Shown one piece after another: positions 1 through 5,237 of a stretch of DNA of 5,237 bases (position 1 is its first letter; each line of letters opens with the position of its first letter). The translations under genes were made by a program, and so were the position numbers. The stretch comes from JANNHK01 sp031404355 (GTDB lineage Bacteria > Actinomycetota > Acidimicrobiia > IMCC26256 > PALSA-610). A model generated the notes under the pieces. That model was not told where the DNA came from and did no database searches. It worked only from the letters and a program-made list of their open reading frames with translations. The stretch spans positions 1 to 5,237 of the forward strand of contig JANNHK010000334.1 in the NCBI GenBank assembly GCA_031404355.1, written 5' to 3'.

Positions 1-1689
1 GACAACCGCCTGTACGTGGCCGAACAACCGGGGACGGTCCGCATCGTCAGTACCACGGGGGTTGTCTCGGCGACGGCCGCGCTGACGCTGACCGTCGGTT
101 CGGGAGGGGAACGGGGCTTGCTCGGCCTCACGTTCTCACCCGACGGCACGAAGCTGTACGTCTTCTACACCGAAACGGGTGGCGACATCACCATCGCCGA
201 GTACACGATGGCGGGCGACATCGCGACGGTGTCATCGCGTCGCGAACTCCTGCGCATCGAACACAGCGCGCGCGGCAACCACAACGGCGGCCAGATCGTC
301 ACCGGGCCCGACGGCATGCTCTACATCGCCACCGGCGACGGAGGTGGCGGCGGCGACCCCGACCTGAACGGGCAGAACCTCAACACGCTGCTCGGCAAGA
401 TCCTGCGTATCAACCCGGCGCCGTCGGCGACGTTGCCGTACACGATCCCGGCCGACAACCCGCTCGTCGGCCAAGCGAACCGGCGGGGTGAAGTCTGGAT
501 GTACGGGTTGCGCAACCCGTGGAAGTTCTCGTTCGACCGCCTGACGGGCGAGATGCTGATCGCCGACGTCGGTCAGGGCCAGCACGAAGAAGTCGACCTC
601 GCCGCCGCGGGCGAGAAGGGATCGAACTGGGGCTGGAACCTGCGCGAGGGCTTTCACCCGTACAACGGCGGCGCGCAACCGGCCGACGGCCAGAACCCGA
701 TCTTCGAGTTGTCGCACGACGACGGCTACTGCGCGGTGATCGGCGGCTACGTGTACCGGGGCGCCGCGATTGCGAACCTCGACGGCGCGTACGTCTACAC
801 CGACTTGTGCGCGTCGAACGTCGCGGCGTGGGCCGACGGTGCCCAGCGCGATTTCCCGCAGACGTTGAGTTCGCCGACGACGTTCGGTGAAGACCACAGC
901 GGCGAGCTGTACGTCGGCGCACTCGACGGCACGATCTCGAAGCTCGTGCCCGTTCCCGGCGCGCCGGCGACGGTCTCCGCCGGCGATCAGTCGATGCTCG
1001 AGGGGAACAGCGGAATACGGAAGATGACCTTTGCGGTCGCGCTTTCGGAACCGGCCGACGCGCCGGTGACGGTGCGTTACGCAGTCACGAGCGGAACGGC
1101 CACGGGCGGACCGAGCAAGATGCCGGGCGTCGACTTCAGGACCAGGACCGGAACCCTGCGCTTCTCGACCGGTTCGGTATCCAAGACGGTCACGGTGTCA
1201 GTGTTCGGTGACACCGTGCCCGAACCCGACGAGACGTTCGCGATCACACTGTCGAACCCGACGGGCGGTTACAGCCTGGGTCGCGCGGTCGGAACCGGCA
1301 CCGTGTTGCACGACGACGGCACCGCGGGCGGTGCAACGATCGGCGTGGGTGACGCCGCGCTCGTTCCCGCGGCGAGCGGGCAGCAGAACCTGGTGCTGCC
1401 GGTCACGCTCTCCTCGACCGCACCGGCGCCGTTCACGGTCACCTACACGATCACGCCCGGCTCCGCGACGCACAGTTCGAGTGCTTCCGGTGGCGGCGAC
1501 TTCGGCGGGCCGCTGTCGGGCACGTTGAAGTTCAGTCGGAGCACGTGGCTGAAGAACGTGTCGGTGCCGATCTGGTCCGCGACCGATACCGACGGCGACA
1601 AGACCTTCACGATCGCGCTGACCGGCGTCAACCCCGCGGGCGTCACCGTGCTGCGCGCGACGGGAACCGGAACGATCCTCGACGGCTGA
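1..1689 (+). CDS. Secreted PQQ-type glucose/sorbosone dehydrogenase-like protein with two C-terminal Calx-beta domains (5' end cut by window)
   Basis: The frame is open from base 1, and the first residues (DNRLYVAEQPGTVRIV) are already inside the propeller, so the start and any signal peptide lie to the left; the GTG at 16 is internal. Numbering from base 1, residues 1-317 match the glucose/sorbosone dehydrogenase beta-propeller family (PQQ-dependent sugar oxidation, exported). Visible hallmarks are ERGLLGLTFSPDG, HNGGQI with H94 in the place of the catalytic base of soluble glucose dehydrogenase, GLRNPWKF with R171 in the place of its PQQ-contacting arginine, and ADVGQGQHEEVD, resembling its calcium/PQQ loop. 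The only two cysteines, C244 and C270, are placed like a disulphide pair I recall from related actinobacterial proteins. Two Calx-beta repeats follow, about 324-435 (with PEPDETF at 407-413) and 440-562 (degenerate DGDKTF at 531-536). There is no C-terminal anchor or sorting signal. The true substrate is unknown; some family members oxidise other sugars or aldoses. Confidence 0.9.
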   Translation, partial: DNRLYVAEQPGTVRIVSTTGVVSATAALTLTVGSGGERGLLGLTFSPDGTKLYVFYTETGGDITIAEYTMAGDIATVSSRRELLRIEHSARGNHNGGQIVTGPDGMLYIATGDGGGGGDPDLNGQNLNTLLGKILRINPAPSATLPYTIPADNPLVGQANRRGEVWMYGLRNPWKFSFDRLTGEMLIADVGQGQHEEVDLAAAGEKGSNWGWNLREGFHPYNGGAQPADGQNPIFELSHDDGYCAVIGGYVYRGAAIANLDGAYVYTDLCASNVAAWADGAQRDFPQTLSSPTTFGEDHSGELYVGALDGTISKLVPVPGAPATVSAGDQSMLEGNSGIRKMTFAVALSEPADAPVTVRYAVTSGTATGGPSKMPGVDFRTRTGTLRFSTGSVSKTVTVSVFGDTVPEPDETFAITLSNPTGGYSLGRAVGTGTVLHDDGTAGGATIGVGDAALVPAASGQQNLVLPVTLSSTAPAPFTVTYTITPGSATHSSSASGGGDFGGPLSGTLKFSRSTWLKNVSVPIWSATDTDGDKTFTIALTGVNPAGVTVLRATGTGTILDG

Positions 1690-1699
1690 GCCGGTCTCG

Positions 1700-2548
1700 T
1701 CACGGCCGCCGGGCGGTGATCAGCCAGGTGGAGCTTCCGAAGAGCACACCGTCGGCCTGTTCGTGGGCATCGATGGTCTTGCGCAACGCGGCGAGCGCCT
1801 CGGCGCGACCGTCGGCGTCGAGGTCGTGCGCCAACCCCTGCACGATGCCGAGCGTCTGCATGAACGCGAACGCGTCGTCGGCGTCGGCGCCGAACTCGAT
1901 CGGTTCGTCGACTGCCTCGAAGTCGATGTGGTCGTAGCCGGCGGCGGTAAGAATCGCAGTCGCGCGATCCGGGTCGGCGAGCGAGAACGGTGTCGGCGCG
2001 TCGGGCGGTGGCGTCGGGAGTTCGCGCCCGAGCGCCAGCGCCGCTCGCAGTTCCGTCAACCACTCGTTCGCCGACAGCTCGCCCCACGCGAGCAGTGCCA
2101 GCGTGCCACCGGGGGCGAGACCACGACCGATGTTCGTGAACGCGGCAACCGCGTCCGAGAAGAACATCGCACCGAAGCTGCTGAACGCGACGTCGAACGT
2201 GGCTTCGGTGAAGCGATGCACCTGCGCGTCGCCCTGCTCGTAGCTGACGTTGGCGAGGCCCTCGGCGATCGTTCGCTCTCGGGCCACGTCGAGCATGACG
2301 GCGGACAGATCGACGCCGAGCACCGAGCCGTGCGTTGCGATGCGGCCGATGTCGCGCGTCGACTTCCCGGTGCCGCACCCGATGTCGACCACGGCGGCGC
2401 CGGTCCCGATCAGGCCGGCATCGACGAAGCGTTGCCAGTGACGGTGACTGGTCCGGTCGTATCGATCCGCGTGCTCGGCCCAGTGCTCGCCTTCGTGGCC
2501 ATTCCAAGCCGCGGCTTGGTCGACATTGACTGTTTCGCTCTTGGTCAT
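1700..2548 (-). CDS. Class I SAM-dependent methyltransferase (UbiE/Methyltransf_11-like)
   Basis: A 282-aa soluble protein predicted to transfer a methyl group from S-adenosylmethionine to an unidentified small molecule. Counting from the ATG at 2548: the Rossmann motif I VDIGCGTG is at 54-61, the acidic residue after strand 2 is D80 in GVDLS, motif GDA is at 106-108 (D107 in the adenine-contacting position), FDVAFSSFG is at 118-126, and the post-motif APGGTLALL is at 145-153. The N-terminal WNGHEGEHWAEHADRYD is a recurring signature of actinobacterial methyltransferases of this type. I chose ATG 2548 because the homologous region begins just after it; an in-frame GTG at 2575 would add nine Arg/Ala-rich residues and has no ribosome-binding site. 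ATG 2548 also lacks one, so translation may be leaderless or coupled to upstream reading. The gene lies 47 bp downstream of the LuxR regulator on the same strand, probably co-transcribed, and ends 10 bp from the convergent dehydrogenase gene. Confidence 0.9.
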   Translation of the reverse strand: MTKSETVNVDQAAAWNGHEGEHWAEHADRYDRTSHRHWQRFVDAGLIGTGAAVVDIGCGTGKSTRDIGRIATHGSVLGVDLSAVMLDVARERTIAEGLANVSYEQGDAQVHRFTEATFDVAFSSFGAMFFSDAVAAFTNIGRGLAPGGTLALLAWGELSANEWLTELRAALALGRELPTPPPDAPTPFSLADPDRATAILTAAGYDHIDFEAVDEPIEFGADADDAFAFMQTLGIVQGLAHDLDADGRAEALAALRKTIDAHEQADGVLFGSSTWLITARRP

Positions 2549-2583
2549 GGCGAGAGCGTCGCGCCGCGCCCGCACAGGAGCAT
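2545..2583 (-). other. Possible 12-codon leader ORF overlapping the methyltransferase start
   Basis: On the minus strand an ATG at 2583-2581 opens a 12-codon frame (MLLCGRGATLSP) whose TGA (2547-2545) overlaps the methyltransferase ATG (2548-2546) as ATGA. A Shine-Dalgarno-like AGGGGG lies about 8 nt before this ATG, while the methyltransferase ATG has nothing comparable. This arrangement would allow translational coupling. It is equally compatible with chance in a GC-rich leader, and the peptide shows no attenuator-like run of codons, so the call is tentative. Confidence 0.2.
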
Positions 2584-2597
2584 CGGGGGATCCCCCT
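2584..2597. promoter_or_regulatory. Palindromic operator candidate, copy upstream of the methyltransferase
   Basis: CGGGGGATCCCCCT contains the perfect 12-bp palindrome GGGGGATCCCCC (2585-2596). It matches the element at 4166-4179, upstream of the regulator gene, at 12 of 14 positions. It covers the LuxR stop codon (2598-2596) and sits 35 bp before the methyltransferase ATG. GC-capped palindromes of GGGG-centre-CCCC form are known for several LuxR-type regulators (for example PimM-type boxes, CTVGGGAWWTCCCBAG), so binding by the neighbouring regulator is a reasonable inference but is not shown. Confidence 0.45.
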
Positions 2598-2607
2598 ATA
2601 GGGGCCC
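2585..2607 (-). other. Overlapping palindromes with alternative hairpins at the regulator stop codon
   Basis: The palindromes GGGGGATCCCCC (2585-2596) and CCCCTATAGGGG (2593-2604) share the C tract at 2593-2596, and a further CCC follows at 2605-2607. In the minus-strand transcript the shared tract can pair either with 2585-2588 (tetraloop GAUC) or with 2601-2604 (tetraloop UAUA), but not with both. The stems are only 4 bp but all G-C. There is no U-tract, so this is not a standard intrinsic terminator. It could affect stop/reinitiation between the two genes, or be a by-product of the DNA operator. Confidence 0.3.
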
Positions 2608-4146
2608 TGGTTTCGTTCGGGTGCGCGCGAGGTACGCCGCCGCCTCGGCCCGGCTTCGGAGCCCGAGTTTGGAAAGGATCCGGCCGACATGGTGTTCGAC
2701 CGTCTTGGGACTGATGAACAGCCGATCGCCGATCTCGGCGTTCGTGAGCCCGTGACCGAGCAGGTCGAGCACCTCGTCCTCGCGCCGGGTCAGTTCCGTT
2801 CGCCGTTTCGGGCCGGGTGGGCCTGCCGCGCCGAGGGTTCGCAACAGGGCCGTCGCCTCGTCAGCTCGCCGCCGGTCGCCGAGTTCGTCGAACACGCGGA
2901 GCGCCGCGGTTGCCTCGGCCACCGCGACCGTCGGCCGATCGGCGGCCGCGACCCGGGCCGACTCCAAGCGCACTGTCGCCACTTCGGCCGGCATGCCTGC
3001 GGACGCGAACATCGACATCGCCTCGTGCCAGCATGCGCGCGCGTCACCCTGGCCGGACGCCACGCACACGCGCGCGCGGGCCGCGGCACCGAGCGCACCC
3101 AGGTAGGGCGACGCCTGGTTGTCGACCACACCGGTGAGCGTGGCCGCCGCCTTCCGGGCTCCGTCGATGTCGCCCGAGTCGACGCGCGCTTCCACGAGGA
3201 GGCTCAGCAATGGCGCGAGCACATGATCTTCGTAGGGTCCGCCTTCGACGACCCGGTCGAGCAGCTCGACCGCGAGCAAACCTTCGCCGCGCGCGAGGTG
3301 GAGCGCGGCGAGGGGACGCACCGCGTCCTCGTGATGGTCGAGGCCGACGAGAAGTTGGTCCGCCTCCTCGAAGCGGCCCTGCCGGACTCGGAGCTCGGCG
3401 AGTCGACAGCATGCGGCGGCGCGCGCCCCGAGACCGTCGGGCATCAGGTCGATGGCGGTAACCAGCTCGTCCTCGGCGTCTGCGAAGCGGCCGGCCGCGA
3501 CAAGAAGACCCGCATAGTGCGCGCGGCAATAGCCGGCAACGGCAACATGGTTGCCGCGCCGCAGCACGGGCTCGGCCGACCGCAACCACTCGTCGGCGCG
3601 GCCGACGTCACCGGTGCGCTCGCACGCGGCGAACAGTCCGCACAGACAGCCTTCGACCACCGGGAGCTGGACGACGTCGCCCGAACAGATCGCGGCCAGC
3701 GCCGCGTCGAGATACCGCATCCCTTCGTCGACGAGACCGGAGAAGATCAGCATCATGCCCAACCCGGTCGTCGCCTCACACTCGAGGTCGTGATCGCCGG
3801 ACCGCGCGCCCACCGCGATGGCTTCGTTGTAGAGACCCCGCTGCACGTCGAGATCGTCGCCGTTTCGAGCGTCGTCGAGCGTCAGCCAACCGCGCCCCGT
3901 GTCGTCGCCCGCCTGCTCGAACAGCGTGCGCGCCCGCGCCGACCATCCGCGGTACACCGCCCAGTCGCCGAAGACCCAGCCTCGGAACCACCCGACCGTC
4001 CGAGCGGCGCGCGCCGCGCCGGCGAGGTCGCCTGCTTCTCGATACGCCGAGTAGGCCTCCTGGTAGCCGTCGACCGCCGCCGCGTAATCGCCGCGCGCAT
4101 GCGCCTCCCGACCGCGAGCCTCAAGGTCGCTTCCGACGTTCGTCAC
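2596..4146 (-). CDS. LuxR-family transcriptional regulator with TPR-like N-terminal part and no ATPase domain
   Basis: A 516-aa predicted DNA-binding regulator. From the GTG at 4146, residues about 8-430 are Ala/Leu-rich helical repeats of TPR character (LEARGREAHARGDYAAAVDGY at 8-28 is a clear first repeat), including a Trp-rich patch (W53, W57, W62, W68) and a Cys-containing GCLCGLFAACE segment. The LuxR/GerE helix-turn-helix spans about 451-510, with ELTRREDEVLDLL, LTNAEIGDRLFIS and recognition helix SPKTVEHHVGRILSKL at 479-494. No P-loop or Walker B is visible, so it resembles the C-terminal half of a LAL/MalT-type regulator; the repeats probably sense a ligand or partner protein. The frame extends upstream to a TTG at 4194, but that would place a palindromic operator candidate (4166-4179) inside the coding region, so I prefer GTG 4146, probably leaderless because no ribosome-binding site is seen. 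The methyltransferase gene follows after 47 bp. Confidence 0.9.
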   Translation of the reverse strand: MTNVGSDLEARGREAHARGDYAAAVDGYQEAYSAYREAGDLAGAARAARTVGWFRGWVFGDWAVYRGWSARARTLFEQAGDDTGRGWLTLDDARNGDDLDVQRGLYNEAIAVGARSGDHDLECEATTGLGMMLIFSGLVDEGMRYLDAALAAICSGDVVQLPVVEGCLCGLFAACERTGDVGRADEWLRSAEPVLRRGNHVAVAGYCRAHYAGLLVAAGRFADAEDELVTAIDLMPDGLGARAAACCRLAELRVRQGRFEEADQLLVGLDHHEDAVRPLAALHLARGEGLLAVELLDRVVEGGPYEDHVLAPLLSLLVEARVDSGDIDGARKAAATLTGVVDNQASPYLGALGAAARARVCVASGQGDARACWHEAMSMFASAGMPAEVATVRLESARVAAADRPTVAVAEATAALRVFDELGDRRRADEATALLRTLGAAGPPGPKRRTELTRREDEVLDLLGHGLTNAEIGDRLFISPKTVEHHVGRILSKLGLRSRAEAAAYLARTRTKPGPL

Positions 4147-4165
4147 AGACCCAGGTTCGCGCAAA

Positions 4166-4179
4166 CGGGGGTTACCCCT
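4166..4179. promoter_or_regulatory. Palindromic operator candidate upstream of the LuxR regulator gene
   Basis: CGGGGGTTACCCCT contains the perfect inverted repeat GGGGT-T-ACCCC (4168-4178). It lies 19 bp upstream of the chosen GTG start and shares 12 of 14 bases with the element at 2584-2597. If the transcript begins at the GTG, the element falls just upstream of the -10 position, where an activator or repressor would act. A weak -10-like hexamer, GAACCT, lies at -12 to -7 from the GTG on the minus strand. I infer an autoregulatory site. Confidence 0.45.
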
Positions 4180-4213
4180 GCTTCGGATAGCCAACGGCGC
4201 CGAACATCTCCCG

Positions 4214-4235
4214 TGGTCATGATCGGGTCAGACCA
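4214..4235 (-). terminator. Weak inverted repeat downstream of the DUF2786 gene
   Basis: TGGTC (4214-4218) and GACCA (4231-4235) form a 5-bp stem with a 12-nt loop shortly after the DUF2786 stop codon; a nested GGTC-A-GACC (4226-4234) is an alternative. No U-tract follows in the transcript direction, so termination is only a weak possibility. It lies in the 98-bp gap (4147-4244) that also holds the regulator's upstream region. Confidence 0.15.
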
Positions 4236-4244
4236 TTTCGACGG

Positions 4245-4952
4245 TCATGCGCCCCGGGCGATCTTTGGGTGCACCGAGAGATCGGCTTGGTCGGCGAAGA
4301 CCGAGCCGGCGTGCCAGCCTTCGGCATCACTCACCCTTGCCCGCAGCGGGCGCACGGATGGAAACGTCTGTGTCGCCAGTGCGGCCGCCGCTTCGGCGCG
4401 CGCGGCGAACATCGGCACCAGCGCGACGCCCGTCTCCGCGGCCGCGGCGCCGACCGTCTCGTCGACGGTCTCCTGCAGCCGTTGCCCGATACGGACTGCG
4501 AACGACATGAGGAACGCACGCCGGAACGCGGTGGTGCGGGTCCGGCCGAAGTCGTCCTGCTTTGATCCGGCACGCCGCGATGCCGCCGTCGCTTGCAACA
4601 GGAGCGAGGTGAACAGCTCCTCGACGGCGTCGAGGTCGTCGGCGAAACCGAACAGCTCCACGTGACGGAGCGGCTTCGGCCACACGGCACGACAGTCGTT
4701 CGCGTCAGCGACGCGGGAAAGCAAGACGACCTTCGCGGAAAGGTACGGGTCTTCGACGTCGAGGCGACGGGCCAACGGCGTTTGGCTTCCTTGCGGCTCG
4801 CCGCGGTCGAGCAGCACCCGGTCGATGCGGTACCGCGCGATGAGTTCTTGGGCCTTCGCGGTGAACGCGTCTGCCTCGGCGTCGAACGGTGTCGCCTCCG
4901 CCTTGGCGAGCAACAAACGGACCTTGTGCAGCACGCTGTCGTTCGTGTCCAT
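4245..4952 (-). CDS. DUF2786 domain-containing protein
   Basis: A 235-aa soluble protein of unknown function. The N-terminal DUF2786 motif is clear: VLHKVRLLLAKAEATPFDAE (7-26) followed by FTAKAQELIARYRID (30-44), a helical segment typical of actinobacterial and some phage proteins. The remainder (DPYLSAKVVLLSRVADANDC, LFGFADDLDAVEELFTSLL, TTAFRRAFLMSFAVRIGQRL, and GWHAGSVFADQADLS near the end) matches the usual C-terminal part of these proteins, which I believe is now classed as DUF7168, and the length is normal. The start ATG at 4952 fits the family N-terminus. No ribosome-binding site is seen; TAGAAC at -12 to -7 could be the -10 of a leaderless transcript. The upstream gene on the same strand ends 58 bp away, so co-transcription is possible. 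No biochemical role is established for the family to my knowledge. Confidence 0.87.
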   Translation of the reverse strand: MDTNDSVLHKVRLLLAKAEATPFDAEADAFTAKAQELIARYRIDRVLLDRGEPQGSQTPLARRLDVEDPYLSAKVVLLSRVADANDCRAVWPKPLRHVELFGFADDLDAVEELFTSLLLQATAASRRAGSKQDDFGRTRTTAFRRAFLMSFAVRIGQRLQETVDETVGAAAAETGVALVPMFAARAEAAAALATQTFPSVRPLRARVSDAEGWHAGSVFADQADLSVHPKIARGA

Positions 4953-4953
4953 G

Positions 4954-4968
4954 CCGCTGTTCTAGCGG
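4954..4968 (-). promoter_or_regulatory. Inverted repeat overlapping a possible leaderless promoter of the DUF2786 gene
   Basis: CCGCT (4954-4958) and AGCGG (4964-4968) are perfect 5-bp arms around a 5-bp centre, one base upstream of the DUF2786 start codon. The minus-strand hexamer TAGAAC (4964-4959) lies within it at -12 to -7 from the ATG, where the -10 of a leaderless transcript would sit. No convincing -35 lies at the standard spacing. It could be an operator or simply a short chance repeat. Confidence 0.2.
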
Positions 4969-5010
4969 AGGTGTGAGACAGCAACGCACTGACCGCTATT
5001 CCAGTGGGAT

Positions 5011-5237
5011 TCAGCCGACCAGCACGCCTCGGATCTCGACGACCCGGTAGTCGCGGGTCGTCGTCACGGCCACCGTCCCGACATCCACGGGAAGCGCGAC
5101 ACTCAGGTTCGGGCCCGTGAGCGTGAACGCCGCCGTCCAGGTCGACGACACCGACAACACATACGGGCCCTTCGTCTCGTAGGTGTACCGGGCGGGCGGG
5201 TCGGCCTCGCTGCCACCAACATCGCTCGTGCTGCGGC
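5011..5237 (-). CDS. C-terminal end of an unrecognised beta-rich, probably secreted or surface protein (5' end cut by window)
   Basis: An open minus-strand frame runs from the right edge to a TGA at 5013-5011, giving the last 74 residues of a protein whose start lies beyond the window. It reads like beta-sheet: YTYETKGPYVLSVSSTWTA, then AFTLTGPNLSVALPVDVGTV and a final DYRVVEIRGVLVG. The Y-x-Y-x-x-x-G-x-Y-x-L-x-V pattern resembles PKD-like folds, and similar tails ending in V-(R/V)-E-(V/I)-R-x-VL-x-G occur, as I recall, in actinobacterial exported hypothetical proteins. Lack of charged patches, no cysteine and alternating hydrophobics fit an extracellular domain. No function can be assigned. 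It precedes the DUF2786 gene on the same strand by 58 bp and may share its transcript. Confidence 0.65.
   Translation of the reverse strand, partial: RSTSDVGGSEADPPARYTYETKGPYVLSVSSTWTAAFTLTGPNLSVALPVDVGTVAVTTTRDYRVVEIRGVLVG

Noticed and set aside
1701..1715. GC-rich inverted repeat CCGC-CGG-GCGG near the methyltransferase stop as a bidirectional terminator
   Set aside because: The stem is 4 bp, lies within the coding Ala-Arg-Arg-Pro end, and has no U-tract on either strand.
1443..2690. Minus-strand open frame (415 codons) in another frame over the methyltransferase and dehydrogenase end
   Set aside because: It is extremely Arg-rich, typical of a shifted GC-rich frame, and crosses three real gene boundaries.
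1763..2755. Plus-strand open frame (330 codons) opposite the methyltransferase
   Set aside because: It is a mirror frame of a gene with clear SAM-binding motifs, has low-complexity Arg/Val/Glu-rich content, and runs across the regulator-methyltransferase gap.
4147..4194. Longer regulator N-terminus starting at TTG 4194
   Set aside because: The extra 16 residues are Arg/Pro/Gly-rich with no similarity to the helical repeat that begins near residue 8, and they would place the palindromic operator candidate inside the gene. It cannot be fully excluded.
4215..4249. Repeated GGTCATG (4215-4221 and 4243-4249)
   Set aside because: Seven bases, two copies only, and the second overlaps the DUF2786 stop codon; no more than expected by chance.
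2689..4665. Long plus-strand open frame (658 codons) opposite the regulator and DUF2786 genes
   Set aside because: It spans two well-recognised minus-strand genes and their intergenic gap, its composition is Arg/Gly/His-rich without a recognisable domain, and high-GC sequence commonly leaves the opposite strand open.

Overview
The window is a dense, high-GC stretch of bacterial chromosome. Codon third positions are strongly G/C, there are GTG start candidates, and intergenic gaps are short. Protein families are typical of Actinomycetota: a LuxR regulator of the 'SPKTVEHHV' type, a DUF2786 protein, and a secreted PQQ-type sugar dehydrogenase with Calx-beta repeats. An acidimicrobial or similar soil/aquatic actinobacterium is my best guess, but no marker gene here fixes the lineage.

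Layout. Bases 1-1689 (+) hold the 3' part of a secreted glucose/sorbosone dehydrogenase-like beta-propeller followed by two Calx-beta domains; its start and signal peptide lie to the left. It meets, 10 bp away and convergently, a minus-strand block. In its transcription order (right to left) that block holds: the C-terminal end of an unrecognised beta-rich, probably surface or secreted protein (5237-5011, partial); a DUF2786-domain protein (4952-4245); a 516-aa LuxR-type regulator with a TPR-like N-terminal part and no ATPase domain (4146-2596); and a class I SAM-dependent methyltransferase (2548-1700). No gap exceeds 100 bp. No RNA gene, CRISPR array, IS element or attachment site was seen.

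How the genes fit together. The clearest unit is the regulator plus methyltransferase, 47 bp apart on the same strand. The strongest non-coding signal is a 14-bp GC-rich palindrome, CGGGGG-N-T-N-CCCCT on the plus strand, which occurs just upstream of both genes (4166-4179 and 2584-2597) with 12 of 14 bases identical. I infer that it may be the binding site of the LuxR protein, giving autoregulation plus a second control point on the methyltransferase. The methyltransferase copy overlaps the regulator's stop codon, can form alternative small hairpins, and precedes a possible 12-codon leader ORF that ends in an ATGA overlap with the methyltransferase start. The dehydrogenase and the DUF2786 gene look functionally unrelated to this pair. 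I see no evidence for a defence, mobile or biosynthetic system.
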